Numbered from the stretch's first letter, positions 35,188-47,461 are shown. The stretch is DNA of 64,000 nt from Bolinopsis microptera (GCF_026151205.1 NC_087072.1:20302103-20366102), one strand, 5' to 3'. The notes: generated by a model from the sequence alone, not told the origin. Made by a program: numbers and translations.

Positions 35188-35692
35188 GTAGGTAGCTTAG
35201 GTAGCTTAGGTAGCTTAGGTAGCTTAGGTAGCTTAGGTAGCTTAGGAGCTTAGGTAGCTTAGGTAGCTTAGGTAGCTTAGGTAGCTTAGGTAGCTTAGGT
35301 AGCTTAGGTAGCTTAGCTAGCTTAGGTAGCTTAGCTAGCTTAGCTAGGTAACTTGGATAGGTAGCTTAGGTAGCTTAGGTAGCTTAGGTAGCTTAGGTAG
35401 CTTAGGTAGCTTAGGTAGCTTAGGTAGCTTAGGTAGCTTAGGTAGCTTAGGTAGCTTAGGTAGCTTAGGTAGCTTAGGTAGCTTAGGTAGCTTAGGTAGC
35501 TTAGGTAGCTTAGGTAGCTTAGGTAGCTTAGGTAGCTTAGGTAGCTTAGGTAGCTTAGGTAGCTTAGCTAGGTAACTTGGATAGGTAGCTTAGGTAGCTT
35601 AGGTAGCTTAGGTAGCTTAGGTAGCTTAGGTAGCTTAGGTAGCTTAGGTAGCTTAGGTAGCTTAGGTAGCTTAGGTAGCTTAGGTAGCTTTG
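35188..35692. repeat. 9-bp minisatellite TAGGTAGCT, over 50 copies
   Basis: About 500 bp of nearly pure tandem units. Two interruptions (35330-35358 and 35565-35585) share the text TTAGCTAGGTAACTTGGATA, which shows an internal duplication of a larger block. Confidence 0.95.
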
Positions 35693-35938
35693 GTAGCTTG
35701 CGGCTATTCACAAGATATGTATTTGTGCGACTGTTGTTCTTATATTTGAATGTAAGTTAACTTCTTTTGCTTCGTTTCTCCGCCAGAATATCGTCCTATC
35801 AGTGAATGTTAGCAAACTTGGCCAGGCATTAACCGTAAATCTCATGTGGGTTCAGCGTAGGGTGCCTTCCCATAATCTCCTTTCAGACAATAGTTTTGTT
35901 ATGTTGTAATTGTATATATATACATATCACCGGAGACT

Positions 35939-36079
35939 CGCGGGCGGAACAAAATATTGCACGCGCACGCGCGTGCAATATTTCATATGTCCCCGAGGGC
36001 GCTAGCCCGAGGAGGACATATTTTCGTATAGCACGGAGGGCCCATCGGGCCCGAGTGCTATACGATTTTTCCGCCCGCG
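35939..36079. repeat. cloverleaf of four GC-rich stems
   Basis: The outer stem CGCGGGCGGAA (35939-35949) pairs exactly with 36069-36079. Inside are three hairpins: 35953-35982 (14-bp perfect stem, 2-base loop), 35985-36021 (ATATGTCC stem with GGGC-GCTA-GCCC core) and 36025-36064 (CGTATAGCAC stem with GGGCCC-ATC-GGGCCC core). No protein motif is present. A long open frame through it (35896-36090) is a by-product. Confidence 0.88.
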
Positions 36080-36093
36080 GGTCGAGGTGATGT

Positions 36094-37616
36094 GGATTAT
36101 ATCCACCAGCGTGAGCTTTTTCTTACAGATATTAGTTTTACTTTAGTTTCTTCAAGAGATCCATTTTTAATTTAATTTCACTTTTACTTTCAACATGTTT
36201 CTAATACGATAGTTCCGCCCTCGAGGCGAGGAATGATATCGTGTATATCCATCAGCGGGCGTTTATCACGAAGCTTCAGTTTGCAACAATCACAGCAAAT
36301 TAATGTACAAGATTTCAGAAAAGTTACGAAAAAATCATGTTGCTTTTGGTTTAAGATGTAAAACAGGCCAAAATGACTGACTATAGAACGAAAAAGCGGC
36401 CGCTATCAAACAATGTTTCAGCTCATTGTTTCAGGTACATATTTTAATGTAAACGATCAAAATATAGGCCTCTCTCCCTCTCTCCTTCTATCCCTCTCTC
36501 CCTCTATCCCTCTATCCCTCTCTCACTCTCTCCCTATCTTCCTTTCTCCTTCTCCCACCCTCCTTACGTCCCTCTCTCCCTCTATCCCTCTCTCTTTATC
36601 TCCCTCTCTCCTCCTCTCCCTCTCTTTCTCTCCTACTCTTCCTCTATACTTCTCTACCTCTCTCCCCTCTCCCTCCCTGGAACCAGAACAAGCACCACCA
36701 GTCGCCACAGAGCCCTCTACTACCAAGTTAGTTGTCATTATCATGTCAGTTACCTGGGTAACCAGGGTTACCCAGCCGGTAACCAGTTACTACAGTTTCT
36801 GTAGCAGCTACTGAGTGGCTGGACACTTAAAAGTAGTAACCCAGAGAGCTCGAGATCACAGTCTGATCATGGACATTTAATATGAAAGTTTAAGATCAAA
36901 TTCATAACATCAATTTAAATGGCAGTTTCAAAACAAAAACAGGGCAAAATATCTTTCGGGAACACAATAGAATAACACGTAAAATTTCGGCCCATTTCAA
37001 GATTTATCGACTGAACTAGTGAAATGAAAATGGTAAACACAACTGAAATGGTAAACACAAAACAATTATCGATACTATAATAGAGATCACCGGCTTAGAA
37101 TTTAGTCTGGACGTCTCCACGAATTTGCAAATTCGTGGTAACCATAGTAACAGTGTGTCAGTGTCACGTGTTAATTATGAGCCAATCATGGCAAACTGCG
37201 TGACAACTGATATAGCGTCCGATAGAGGGTGAGCGATCAGAGTTTGCAGTTGATACATTGTACATTCTTTACATCCACTGCATATTGCCGTGGGAATTTA
37301 GAAACAGAAACTACACTAATTAGCTCACTGTACGATTATTGCAATTGAATTCATCGTTAATGAATTAAACCGGTTTCAACTATACAACTGTATAGTTCTA
37401 AGTAACTTGTAAGTTGTTGTCTTATGGAATTTCACATGGAGACGATACAGAAACTGAAAATATTTTAGAGAACTCCGGGCTATATTGCTACTGGTCAAAT
37501 TAAATGTCACTTGTTAGCGGGCTATATCATGAGCGGGCTGTAGAGATATCGGGCCCTTTGACAGCGGGCTGGTGAGAGCCCGCTATGCGAAAAAGCGCAC
37601 GCTGGTGGATATAATA
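36094..37616. mobile_element. possible non-autonomous element bounded by inverted TATATCCACCAGCG
   Basis: TTATATCCACCAGCGTGAGC at 36097 is the inverse (one mismatch in this stretch) of sequence ending at 37616, about 1.5 kb apart. A third related copy, TATATCCATCAGCG, follows a hairpin (36205-36237). Near the right end AGCGGGCT repeats in both orientations (37516-37583). The cloverleaf lies just left of the left repeat. It may be a DNA transposon remnant with structured ends; no transposase is visible. Confidence 0.5.
36472..36675. repeat. CT-rich (CCCTCTCT) microsatellite
   Basis: Irregular TCCCTCTCTCCCTCTATC tract on the plus strand, followed by a short GGTAACCAG repeat at 36750-36795. Confidence 0.9.
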
Positions 37617-40600
37617 AGATGACATAGGAATACCACTGTAGTATTATAATACTGAACATGTAATCTATATATAAGTTATAGATAACACTCACTAAAGTAC
37701 TGTATCAGATAATTTTGATAGCTGCACTGCAGCACTATAATACTGTTGTAGGCAACAACCTTGGTGCTATATTGTGCAGTTTTGTTGGCCGACGTATGAA
37801 ATCTTTTTGATCTCATTTCTTTGATTAGATATCTCCGAACGAGCACGGGCCACATTACATCCTTGCCATCTATCCTTCCCAATCATTTCCACTGCTGCTG
37901 CTGATAAGTATTGCTCTTTACTAGTTTAATAGATGCTGTAGTCTTCATGAAACCCTAACGTTGACTGCGTGGATTATCAACATCATGTTATTTGGTGTGA
38001 CTAGACAGCAGTATTAAGTCTATTAACTTCACCCAGTTCACTGGCTTAAAGTTTATCAAGCTGTCAGATGCATTTCATACAAAAACATTAGGGGTCACTT
38101 TTGCCAATAAATAGCTATATTTTGGCTATAAATTAGCTATATATTGACTGTATATTGACTTTATTAACCATTTCAGCACGGCTCGCTGCCAGCTGCCATT
38201 TGCACACACTAGTATCATTTCTTTATTATCATCCTGCTCGTGGTCCATATAATCAGGGTTGGGTAGATCATTTACACATTTTATTAGTGCCCGCAACGAC
38301 TTATATAGCGCCGTTTATCTAGGTATTTAGTGCTCAATTCTCGTTTTTCTGCTCTCTACGAACTGATCTTTGGCATAAAGAAACAACTTTTATCACCCCA
38401 GATTGATCGCACTTACGTACTTAGTGCGGCCAATGAACGTGCTCAATTCCTGACGCGTTAGTAATAAGCATTAGTTTTACATTAGTTTTACAACTGCTAC
38501 TAGTGTTTTAGTGATTACTATACCAGATGCTACTTCAGTGCTCTCGTATTTGCATCCTGATTCCTGGGCTATATTAGTATTAATCGCTCACAGTTCATTA
38601 GTTGTTAGAAATTACTTGAGTTATACTCCAAAAGTCAGAACCCCCTCCGATTCATTAGTTACGATTATATATGCGGTTGTACTTGTAGAGAATTGCTGAC
38701 TAGTTTTTACCATTCTCTGCATCCAATTTCTAATGACGGCAGCTTTATTTGTTATTCTTGCCATTTTCCATCATACAATTATTATTTAGTTAAGTTCAAT
38801 GCTTATAATCGGATTAAGACGATGATCTTAAATTTCGTGGAAAGAAGTTGAACGGCAATGCAGATCTCCCAAGTAATTATTTTGACAGCCATACCTGCAA
38901 ATTTCATTGCCTAGGCCCTAGGGCCTTGAAATGTACCAATGTCGGGGCTTTTAATCACGCTAGATGAACTTTGCGTGATGCCGTGAACCACTGATCTACA
39001 GATCCACTAATCCAGTAGTATAGAGGGAGGGAACATCTGCACTGATCTAACCACTGATCTTTCAACTGATCTATCGAATCATCAGGTTACGTGATATGAA
39101 TTATTGTAGGGGTCGGGCGTTTCCCTTGCAGCCATCATTAGCATCAAAGGAGCTACAATATGTCGCAACATGCAATAATCGGTCCCCAAAAGCTGAGTTA
39201 TATAGTACTGTATAGTGTATATTGACTGACTCTCAACATAATCCTCGAGCACAGATAAACTAGAAATCTGTACCCTTGATCTGTGAAAAAATAACCTAAA
39301 AAGTACAATGTACTTTGTCATCAAGTGTTTCGTTGTCAGTATTCCAAGAGCTAAAGACCAGCAGTACAGCCAGAAAGCAATGATTGTGTGAAGAAACGGT
39401 CTGTCACGTGACTGTATGCTATAACGAGTAATGATAGTACTCATTAATCTGCCGTACAGGAGCGTGATGTTGAAGGTGTGTTTTCATTTCAAAACAGTAA
39501 TTTTCTATACCGTTTAGTCTTTCGATGCGACTTATTTGACAAAACTGCGAGAGCTTGACTTTCAATAAAAAACTTTGTTTTCCACAAATCGACTTGGGTC
39601 GATGTGAGCACTTTTTTTGGCTCGGATTCGTTGGGGCCGATTAACCATGCTCGGTGATACCGGACTTTGCCAGTGCAAGAAATGTGTTACTCGGGGAAGG
39701 CACAGGTTTACTTACTCGGGGTACATAGCGTATATTCGCTCCCACGAAATCAGTTCTACTAATGCTGCTGGAATTGGTGGATCTTTGGTCGTTGGATCAG
39801 GTATGTTATTTATACTGTTAGTCTGTGGAGCTGCATGTCTTCTCAATCTTTGTAAAATTGACTGTCTCCAGGACCTTTCAAAAACCCAGAAATTAATATG
39901 CTAAAACTATGAAACATATTTCCTGAAACGAATACTATTAAAGTCTAGACAAGCTGCTGGATCGTAGGGTTCTGTTAGCTAATTGAAACACATTGTGCAC
40001 TCTTAGTTTAACACCCTCTTTGAACAGCTTGGGTAGTTGCACAATGCGTTCTTGTATGAGTCGAGTAAGATCCATTACCTTAATCGAATACAGACGAGCA
40101 TGTTGCAGCTTTCAAAGGAGCTCCACAGCTTCCTTTGACAAAACTCAGATCAACAGTGCAGTTGTTTCTTAATGGTAAAAATGGGTATTGCTACAATTTC
40201 ATGCAGTACTCATTCGGGTCTTTGTACTTTGTTGACGAAATACGTTCCCCGCTCTTTTTAACGACGTAGTTATCTCGTGTGTTTGTCACCTGAAACCCCT
40301 CCAAAACTACTGTCAAGCAAACAATGACCCCATATTATTCAACTTCTTCCCTTTTGTCTCTTTTGTTTAGACAACATTTCACATCCCCCACCCACTCAAA
40401 CGCCTTATATCCCATTCTTTAGTGCTTAGTGAACTGTATCTCCCTCTTTATTGTATAATTGCAGTTGAGGGCACGTGTGAAGTGCACCTCATATAAAACT
40501 AGGTATCTTCCTGTTTAAACTCTTACTCTCTTATATCTGCTCTGAGCTCACCCAGTAAGCATATAACACCTCAGACACTCCTTTTAGAGTCCGTCTGTTT

Positions 40601-40980
40601 CTCAGCTTGTAGAATGTAGATCGAGTCTGTTTCTTGGCTTTTAGAGTCTGTTTCTATAAGATTGGTGTGTGCCATTATAGCGTAATTCTGTGTGGCATTA
40701 TAATCGACACTATATAATTGAGATTCTATAACTTAGTGCACCCTACTCGTGAAGGTGCTACTCCAGCCTCTTTGTTGTTTGTTTTGCTAGCCTTCTAGTT
40801 TGATACAATATGTTGATATCACCCCAGTTTAAGGCGGACTGATGATGTACTGGGTATAGGTTTGGGTTCTGACTGTGAGAGTTGACCCGCCCTATCGGTC
40901 AGTATACCAGGGTGGAGAAGAAACATGTGATTGAGAGGAGAACTTGAGGGCAGATGTTTGGCATCTACCAACATGAGGAT
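37617..40980. other. gene-free stretch
   Basis: Two open frames (minus 39082-39444, 120 codons; plus 39617-39904, 95 codons) have no recognisable domain or splice support. No other structure was identified. Confidence 0.45.
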
Positions 40981-41016
40981 CAAGGTGTGTTTGAAGTATC
41001 TATAGTGAATGAGACT

Positions 41017-42035
41017 CTCAAGCAGTGGCGTAACATGTAACGTTACGCTACTACTCTCAAGTAGTGGCGTAACATGCAACGTTACGCTACTACTCTCAAG
41101 TAGTGGCGTAACATGCAACGTTACGCTACTACTCTCAAGCAGTGGCGTAACATGCAACGTTACGCTACTACTCTCAAGTAGTGGCGTAACATGCAACGTT
41201 ACGCTACTACTCTCAAGCAGTGGCGTAACATGCAACGTTACGCTACTACTCTCAAGCAGTGGCGTAACATGCAACGTTACGCTACTACTCTCAAGCAGTG
41301 GCGTAACATGCAACGTTACGCTAATACTCTCAAGCAGTGGCGTAACATGCAACGTTACGCTACTACAGGGGGGTACCAATGGCATAAATGGCATAATGGA
41401 GAATTGGCCAATAAAAATTTCCATTTATGCCATAAAACGTATGCCATTTATGCCATTTTTGATATAATACATTTCTATTTTCTTTATTTGTCATATGAAT
41501 CTTTAACGATCATTCCAAGCGTTATAAAGCATGAAACATGTCTCTTATTCAAGTATTAATAATAATTTGCGAATTAAAAGTCAAATATGAAGACCTAAAT
41601 TCATGGCATAAATGGAGAATTGGCCAATAAAAATTTCCATTTATGCCAAAAAACGTATGCCATTTATAAATCAAGAGGCTTGCATATAATGAACATATTG
41701 ACACGGGTGCAGAGTTGAGTCTGTACGGAACCTAGTAGTTTCAGATCCTTGTTTAACTTGCCGTACAGCAAGGTCATCCACTACTTTAGCCCGGCGAGGC
41801 ACATAACTCCCTCTACAACTCCATGACAAATGTTTCATATATACTAGCCGAGTTCACAAGTTATATCCTTGTGTTTGAGAAGAGCTCGTTAGAACTGCTT
41901 CCTTTCCCTTCAGTATCCCACAGTCTCTCGAGTTTCGTAACTGCCATTTTATGCCATTTTATGCCATTGGTACCCCCCCCCCGCTACTACTCTCAAGTAG
42001 TGGCGTAACATGCAACGTTACGCTACTACTCTCAA
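41017..42035. repeat. 39-bp hairpin minisatellite, split by an insertion
   Basis: Nine to ten units of CTACTCTCAAGYAGTGGCGT plus AACATGCAACGTTACGCTA. Each unit folds as GCGTAAC-ATGCAA-GTTACGC, and TACTCTCAAGTAGT gives a second stem. The array runs 41017-41365 and resumes at 41982. It reads open in several frames because the unit length is a multiple of three. Confidence 0.93.
41358..41989. mobile_element. hAT-like MITE inserted in the hairpin minisatellite
   Basis: The element 41366-41981 starts CAGGGGGGTACCAATGGCAT and ends with the inverse ...ATGCCATTGGTACCCCCC. CGCTACTA is present on both sides (41358-41365, 41982-41989) as an 8-bp target duplication. CAGGGG termini and 8-bp duplications are typical of hAT elements. 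The interior repeats GGCATAAATGG words in both orientations (41384-41455, 41603-41667). No transposase is present. Because the target is itself repetitive, the duplication is less certain than the inverted ends. Confidence 0.75.
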
Positions 42036-43142
42036 GTTATAAGAGGAATAAATAACATTTTTAATCGATAAGGCCTGAGGGTGAACAAAAAAAATTATGC
42101 TGCGTCTCCTGGGATCGTAACTACCGCGCTCTTTAATTCATAGCTTTTAGTCATGGAAAGGATGAAGCAAGGGGGACCGGACATTGCACCCATCAACATT
42201 TCATCTCCACTATTTTAAAAGCGTTATTTGGGTCAGGGATATTGGTTACATTTATGGGTGAGTAAAGGGTAGTTACAGTTGTGGGTGGTAAATCCTGTTT
42301 TAAGGCTTAAAATCTATGGGGTTTAGTAATGTGAGATGAAATGTCGAAAGATCAAATATCAGAATATCGTACACCCGAATAAAAATACCATTACCGACTG
42401 AAATTCTAAGTTGAATTTTCAGCATTCCAGATCATAGTCGAGTGATCAACGATTTTCAAAGCGTTTACACTGGTGAAGTAGGAAAATAACTTTGAAATCT
42501 GTAGAGATGGAAATAACTGATGGTTGCAAAAAAAAAGTTGCATGGGCAAATAATTTGAATTGGACACTCAGCACAACATGTGTTATCGCTATTGCAATTC
42601 TTCCTGAGAACTCCCTGGGGCAGCTGGAATGCCAAGAACTGAACGCGGGATGTAAATTCGTTGGGGTATTTTGATTTTATTTTTCGTCTCAAGATCATTC
42701 TATCATACTGAAGATAAAGTGGGTTCCCCTTCCTCAAAGTAGGCAGTTTAAGTAGAAATTCAACGTTTGAATCACCCATTAGCCTCTAATATGACATTAA
42801 ATAGTTTGACCTTGCTGAAAGACTGGTGACTGACTATAACAGACACTCGATTTACCTCTACAGTCCTCACTACATTTTGGACACCACGTTACTTCACAAT
42901 AATGTTAGGCAAATCATGTTGAAATGTGAAGATTGAAGGGATTGTATAGATCGTATTACAGAGAGAATTATCATTAGTTGGTCAGCTCTTCTCTAGATGA
43001 GGCTAAACATTAATTGATACGAGCAGTAATTGATACTAGCAGTAATTGATGCTAGCAGTGATTAATGGCAGCAGTAATTGCCGATACAATATGTATCAGT
43101 AATTATCCAACTCAAGATGGCTAACTTGTACTTTTATTTCAG
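42036..43142. other. stretch upstream of the GAS2-like gene
   Basis: Presumably contains missing 5' exon(s) and promoter of the following gene. No exon with a clear start was recognised. A short tandem run of AGCAGTAATTGATAC lies at 43020-43080. Confidence 0.4.
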
Positions 43143-46100
43143 ATGAGGCGGGCAGAGAGGCGGAGGCAGAGAAAACACAGCGTCTCCTGATGGACCCCAT
43201 CTTGAAGCCACTCCTTGAGGATCTCTGTCAGTGGCTCGGCAGAATCCTCGAAATAAAAATCTCTCCTGACAACTTTTGGGGTTGGTTTGCGTTCGGGTGT
43301 TATTTATTTATTTATTCTTCAAAACTCCATAACTTAATTCACATCATCAATACTATGACGATATCAAAATGTTATGTAACAATATATGGCTACAAAGAGC
43401 ATTTTAATAACAAAATTGTTTTAATCCTGAAATGTTTCAGTACCACTACAGACTGGTGATGATCTTTGTAGGCTCGCTTTGGGTATAGCCAAGAAAGCTG
43501 AAGAAATGGGAATGAAATGCCCGACGCTGAGATTCAAGTCTGGCGCAAAAGCTGGCTCTTTTCAAGCTAGATGTAACATAGGTTAGATTAAATAATAGCC
43601 CAGGAGAATCTATTCTTTTAATGTTGATACGATACAAAAGGTGGATAACTTTCGTTACCGTTTCCTATTATATATTTTAATCAAACAGTATTCAAAGAGT
43701 GTAAACATTGTATTTTCAGAGGCATTTTTGAAGTGGGCGAAGGACTTGGGAGTACGAGAAACCTGCTTATTTGAGACAGCCGACATTGTAGAACTTAAGT
43801 TTATCAGAAATGTTTTGATATGCATGTTGGAGATATCTAGGTGAGCAGCTCGTCGTTAAAAAATCGTTAAAAAAATACCCTTCATTTAGATTATCCCCTT
43901 TCGATCATAACGGAGAACTGCTGACTTTTACTAATGCCATGGAACATTAACACGTTGAGGACAAACCCTAAGTTAGGCGGTGTACATCTTATGATCATTC
44001 CAATCAAGAATTCGCCTCATCAAATTAATCGTTAACAGATTAAATTTGTACGCCATTATATAATCTAGCATACTAATATTGACGGAATTTTATTCGTTTC
44101 TTAGTAAAGGCGGGGTCATTAGATCAGATTCAGTTCTCCGTTGTTGGTTTAAAGTTTAACTTTAAGATTTGATAGAGTACGCGTAAAGTGATGTATCTTT
44201 ATTCTTGTTAAATTGATCTGCATGGCAGTTAGTTTAACCGGATTAAAGATTAAGCACATGTACCATGAATCGGCTTATCCCCTTTGCCCGATTTTGCCAA
44301 CTTGTGTAATCTTATGGTTGCTTTGTTCCAACAGGTTAGCAGACCGCTACGGGGTAGAGCCCCCCGAGCTCGTTAAGCTTGAAAAGTCCACCAAGATACG
44401 CTGGCAGGATCTGATCAAGCTGAGCATGAAACGCAGCTCGGGCGGAAAGGTTCTGAGTGTAGCTGCTATCTCGACTACTGTCGGTGAAATACAGAATGAA
44501 GTTAATAAAGCTGACGAGGAAGGGATAGAACTGGAGCGGTCTTCCTCAGCGGTTAAGAGATGGAAATCGTTCACCAAGTCGTCACTCATATCCCGAGGAG
44601 GTATCGTTTCCCCCGACCCTAGCAAGATTTTGGACGAGATGCAATCTTCGCCACGGTTTGGTACGCCTGATTCTATGCTCTCCTCATCTTTCGGGTCACC
44701 CGAACCTAGGATGGATATCCTCGAAGATGAGGCTACATCATCTGGTGATATTGCAGTATCACCAACTACTGGTTCATCTATTTCTGGCAGGGCTGCATCT
44801 ATAGGGTCAGTCACAGCAGCGTCACCTGATGTGGATATAGATATGTTCGAGGCAGAAAACATGAAAAAAGATGTGATACCATTCGAAAGAGCAAGTCCAA
44901 AAGAGCAGTTCCCTGATCGAAGACCAGCAGTAGATATCGTGGCAGATTATGAGGCTGGATCAGCTGGTGATATTGCAGTATCCGCTGGATCACCTATTTC
45001 TGGCAGAGCTGCATCTATAGGGTCAGTCACAGCAGTCTCGCCTGTCCAAAGAGCAACTCCCAAAGAGCAGTCCTCTAATCGAGGAGTAGATTTTGAAGAT
45101 ATCACTGAAGGTTTAGATTCTGATAAAACAGAAGTTGTTCTGAGTCTGGAAGAAGGTACTTTCCATGATGATGACGAAGATATGGTATGTGAAGATTTAC
45201 CAATGGATGGTGTTGAATTGGAATTGGAGTTGGAAACTGAAGACATAGCTTTGGGTGATCAAGACATCAATATATCTGTGGAGCAGAATCTTGTCGAAGC
45301 GGTCCACTCTCAACCTGACTTTGGTTCTCCAGACGTCGCATTGGAATTGGAAACCGAAGACATGGCTGATGATCAAGATCTCAACATACATGTGGAGCAA
45401 CATCTAGTAGAAGCGGTTCATGCAACACCTGAATATGAAGCTGCAGACGGAGTGGAGGCAAGACCAGCAAGAGATGTAGCAGTTGAAGTGGAACAAGTCG
45501 CCATAGGTTTGTTTGATACTGGGTAACGTCTAAGTCAGACTACACCAGCTTGTTTGGGTTGCTTCTTTTTCTGATAAATTGTAGCACTTTTTAAGCACTG
45601 TTTATACCATCTACCATTATAATTAGATGTAAGCTCCTATAGCAACTCGTTTTTTAACAATTTGATGTGTAGTGAGCAATGATTCGATTTCGAATAAAGA
45701 TTAAGTGTGATAATACATTTTACTATTAGTTAATGCTATTACTATCAAGCAGTGGTCACCACAGCTAAGCTGTGTGATTATAGCAATGGAAGAATCAAAT
45801 GAAGAGGAGTCTATGGTTGTCGAAGAGTTAGCGATCGTCGGTGGTCGCCGAATATCGGTTACCACCAGCCGTCGCATATCAGTGATATCCACCAGTTCAG
45901 TTGGATCAAATTTGACTCATTTTAATGTACCTGCAGTGGTGGATGCGTCTACACCAGTGGAGGCGTCCACATCTGACGAAGAGTACTCGAGTGACTCACT
46001 TAGTGAGGATGAGGAGGATGAGGAATACCTACCAGTGTCATCAGGTCCCCAGCTGGAGATAGAGACGAAGGAGGATGTTCCAGTCGAGGAGGAGTTGGTT

Positions 46101-46803
46101 GTGGAGCCGATTGTGTACGAGACCAAAGATCGTGTTATCCCATCTGCTCCGGTAAGCTGACAGCTGCTTGGAAAATATTGTGTCGATAGAAAGGCAACAT
46201 TTATTTTATTAATTTTGAAAGTGATTTATTTCTTTCGTAGAATTTAAGTTTAGTGAGATATTTCTAAGATTTACCGATTTGATTTAATATAATATAAACT
46301 TCAGGTGATGGAGATACTTGTTCACTCAGCAACCAAAGTGAGTGGTTATATTGAGAACGTCGAGGTGTATTTGAATTTGGATTGTTCCTAGAACTAAGAT
46401 ATGTTTCTATTTCCATTTAAACCTTTGTTGTAAACGACTCCTTTTTCATACCGAAGTCAATTGAAAAATTGAAAAATTAGAAAACTCAAGTTTCACTCGT
46501 TCAGGATGATCCCGAACAACAGGACGGACGCACAAATCCAGCATGCGAAGGTGATTCAATCGAGTCCCGACAAAGTCAGGTACCTTCTACCTCAGTCTCA
46601 CCACCTACCTCGAGCTCAGTACCTCAAGTAGCCTCAGGCGGTGAGGGTGAGGGTGAGGGTGAGGGTAATAAAGTTGATATCACCTGGTGGTTCGCTCTCT
46701 GTTACCCTGCTGTTTTCTCTGGAAATAAGGATGGGTCGAGATTCTCCCAAGAACAAGGTAATAATTTTAATAACCTTAGTTCTACTTCAATCTACTCGGA
46801 ATA
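43143..46803 (+). CDS. GAS2-like calponin-homology protein with acidic repetitive tail
   Basis: Exons 43143-43280, 43441-43581, 43720-43840, 44335-45506, 45784-46151, 46305-46337 and 46505-46803 join with matching phases. The first four give a CH domain of the GAS2 type: EDLCQWLGRIL, TGDDLCRLA, CPTLRFKSGAKAGSFQAR, FLKWAKDLGV, LFETADIVE and YGVEPPELVKLEK. CH domains of this class bind actin or link it to microtubules. The long tail is acidic, with two copies of an SGDIAVS...ISGRAASIGSVTA block and two of an ELETED...DQD.N..VEQ.LVEAVH block. No GAR (GAS2) microtubule-binding domain was found. The first exon starts in phase 1, so a 5' exon is missing. An AATAAA at 45693 allows an alternative end at TAA 45524-45526. 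The 3' end is uncertain. Confidence 0.78.
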
Positions 46804-47461
46804 GTCTTGCAATGAAGGTACCTTCGTTGAAACTTGACAGTATTTTTATAATGCAAATATTTTTGTTGACAGATCAGCGCTAATATAAACGGGGTTATTG
46901 AAATTACAAAGAATAAAATGGCGTCTGGACTTGGGACCAGCTCATCATATGTAATATTGATTATCATTAATGCCTTGATTTCAGTCGAAGAGTTGGAATT
47001 CAAACGATCAGTTTATCTGCTATGCGGAATAATCTTTACAATAATCGGGACAGCTTTGGGAGTTACTGATGCTGTTCTGGGCATTAATGACGGATCAGGG
47101 GCTGAGGATATCGGAATATTGACACCTACGTGGTTCTTTGTCATTTTTGGTTTTGCTGTCGCTTGTCTCATCATAGGTTTGATTCCTCATAAATGTTATG
47201 GTCGAATAACTTTTTTGATTAAATAAATCCTTGAAATATTACGTTTAAACCAAAATCATGGCCACAGTAAAAGTTTATTTTTACCGAATTTGTATTTTAA
47301 ACCTATTTTTACTAAATTATCAAGGTAATTACACTTCCGTTAATCATCTCATGTATTCAGGACTGTCTCTCATAGCTCTGTGGGTTGTGCAAAACATGAA
47401 AATGAGACAGAAAAAGCGATCATCATTCGAAAAAGCGACAGATTACGGTGCAATCCGATAA
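46731..47461 (+). CDS. small multi-helix membrane protein
   Basis: Exons 46731-46757, 46873-47176 and 47361-47461 join in phase and give 143 residues. Three hydrophobic stretches are visible: SYVILIIINALIS, SVYLLCGIIFTIIGTALGV and WFFVIFGFAVACLIIGLSLIALWVV. The last is followed by a basic KMRQKKR tail, suggesting a cytosolic C-terminus. The second and third exons join exactly inside the last helix, which supports the model. If the donor at 47177 is skipped, a stop follows at 47224. I do not recognise the family. The start overlaps the last GAS2-like exon in another frame; ATG 46918 is an alternative start. The first predicted helix is short, and a 35-bp GT-AG interval (46950-46984) lies within it. 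Confidence 0.55.

Noticed and set aside
35896-36090. 64-codon ORF through the cloverleaf
   Set aside because: GC-rich palindromic DNA lacks stops by composition; there is no domain and the structure explains the sequence better.
36413-36814. 133-codon Ser/Leu/Pro ORF
   Set aside because: Translation of a CT-rich microsatellite.
39082-39444. 120-codon minus-strand ORF
   Set aside because: No recognisable domain, no splice support and no neighbouring exon; length is within chance for this much AT-rich DNA.
39617-39904. 95-codon ORF with a hydrophobic stretch
   Set aside because: Non-ATG start in the open frame, no family resemblance, no supporting exons.
40819-41559. Long repetitive ORFs on both strands (201, 152 and 122 codons)
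   Set aside because: They come from the 39-bp minisatellite, whose unit is a multiple of three and stop-free in several frames.
42465-42779. 104-codon minus-strand ORF with several cysteines
   Set aside because: Cysteine spacing fits no zinc finger or secreted domain I know; lacks splice or promoter support.
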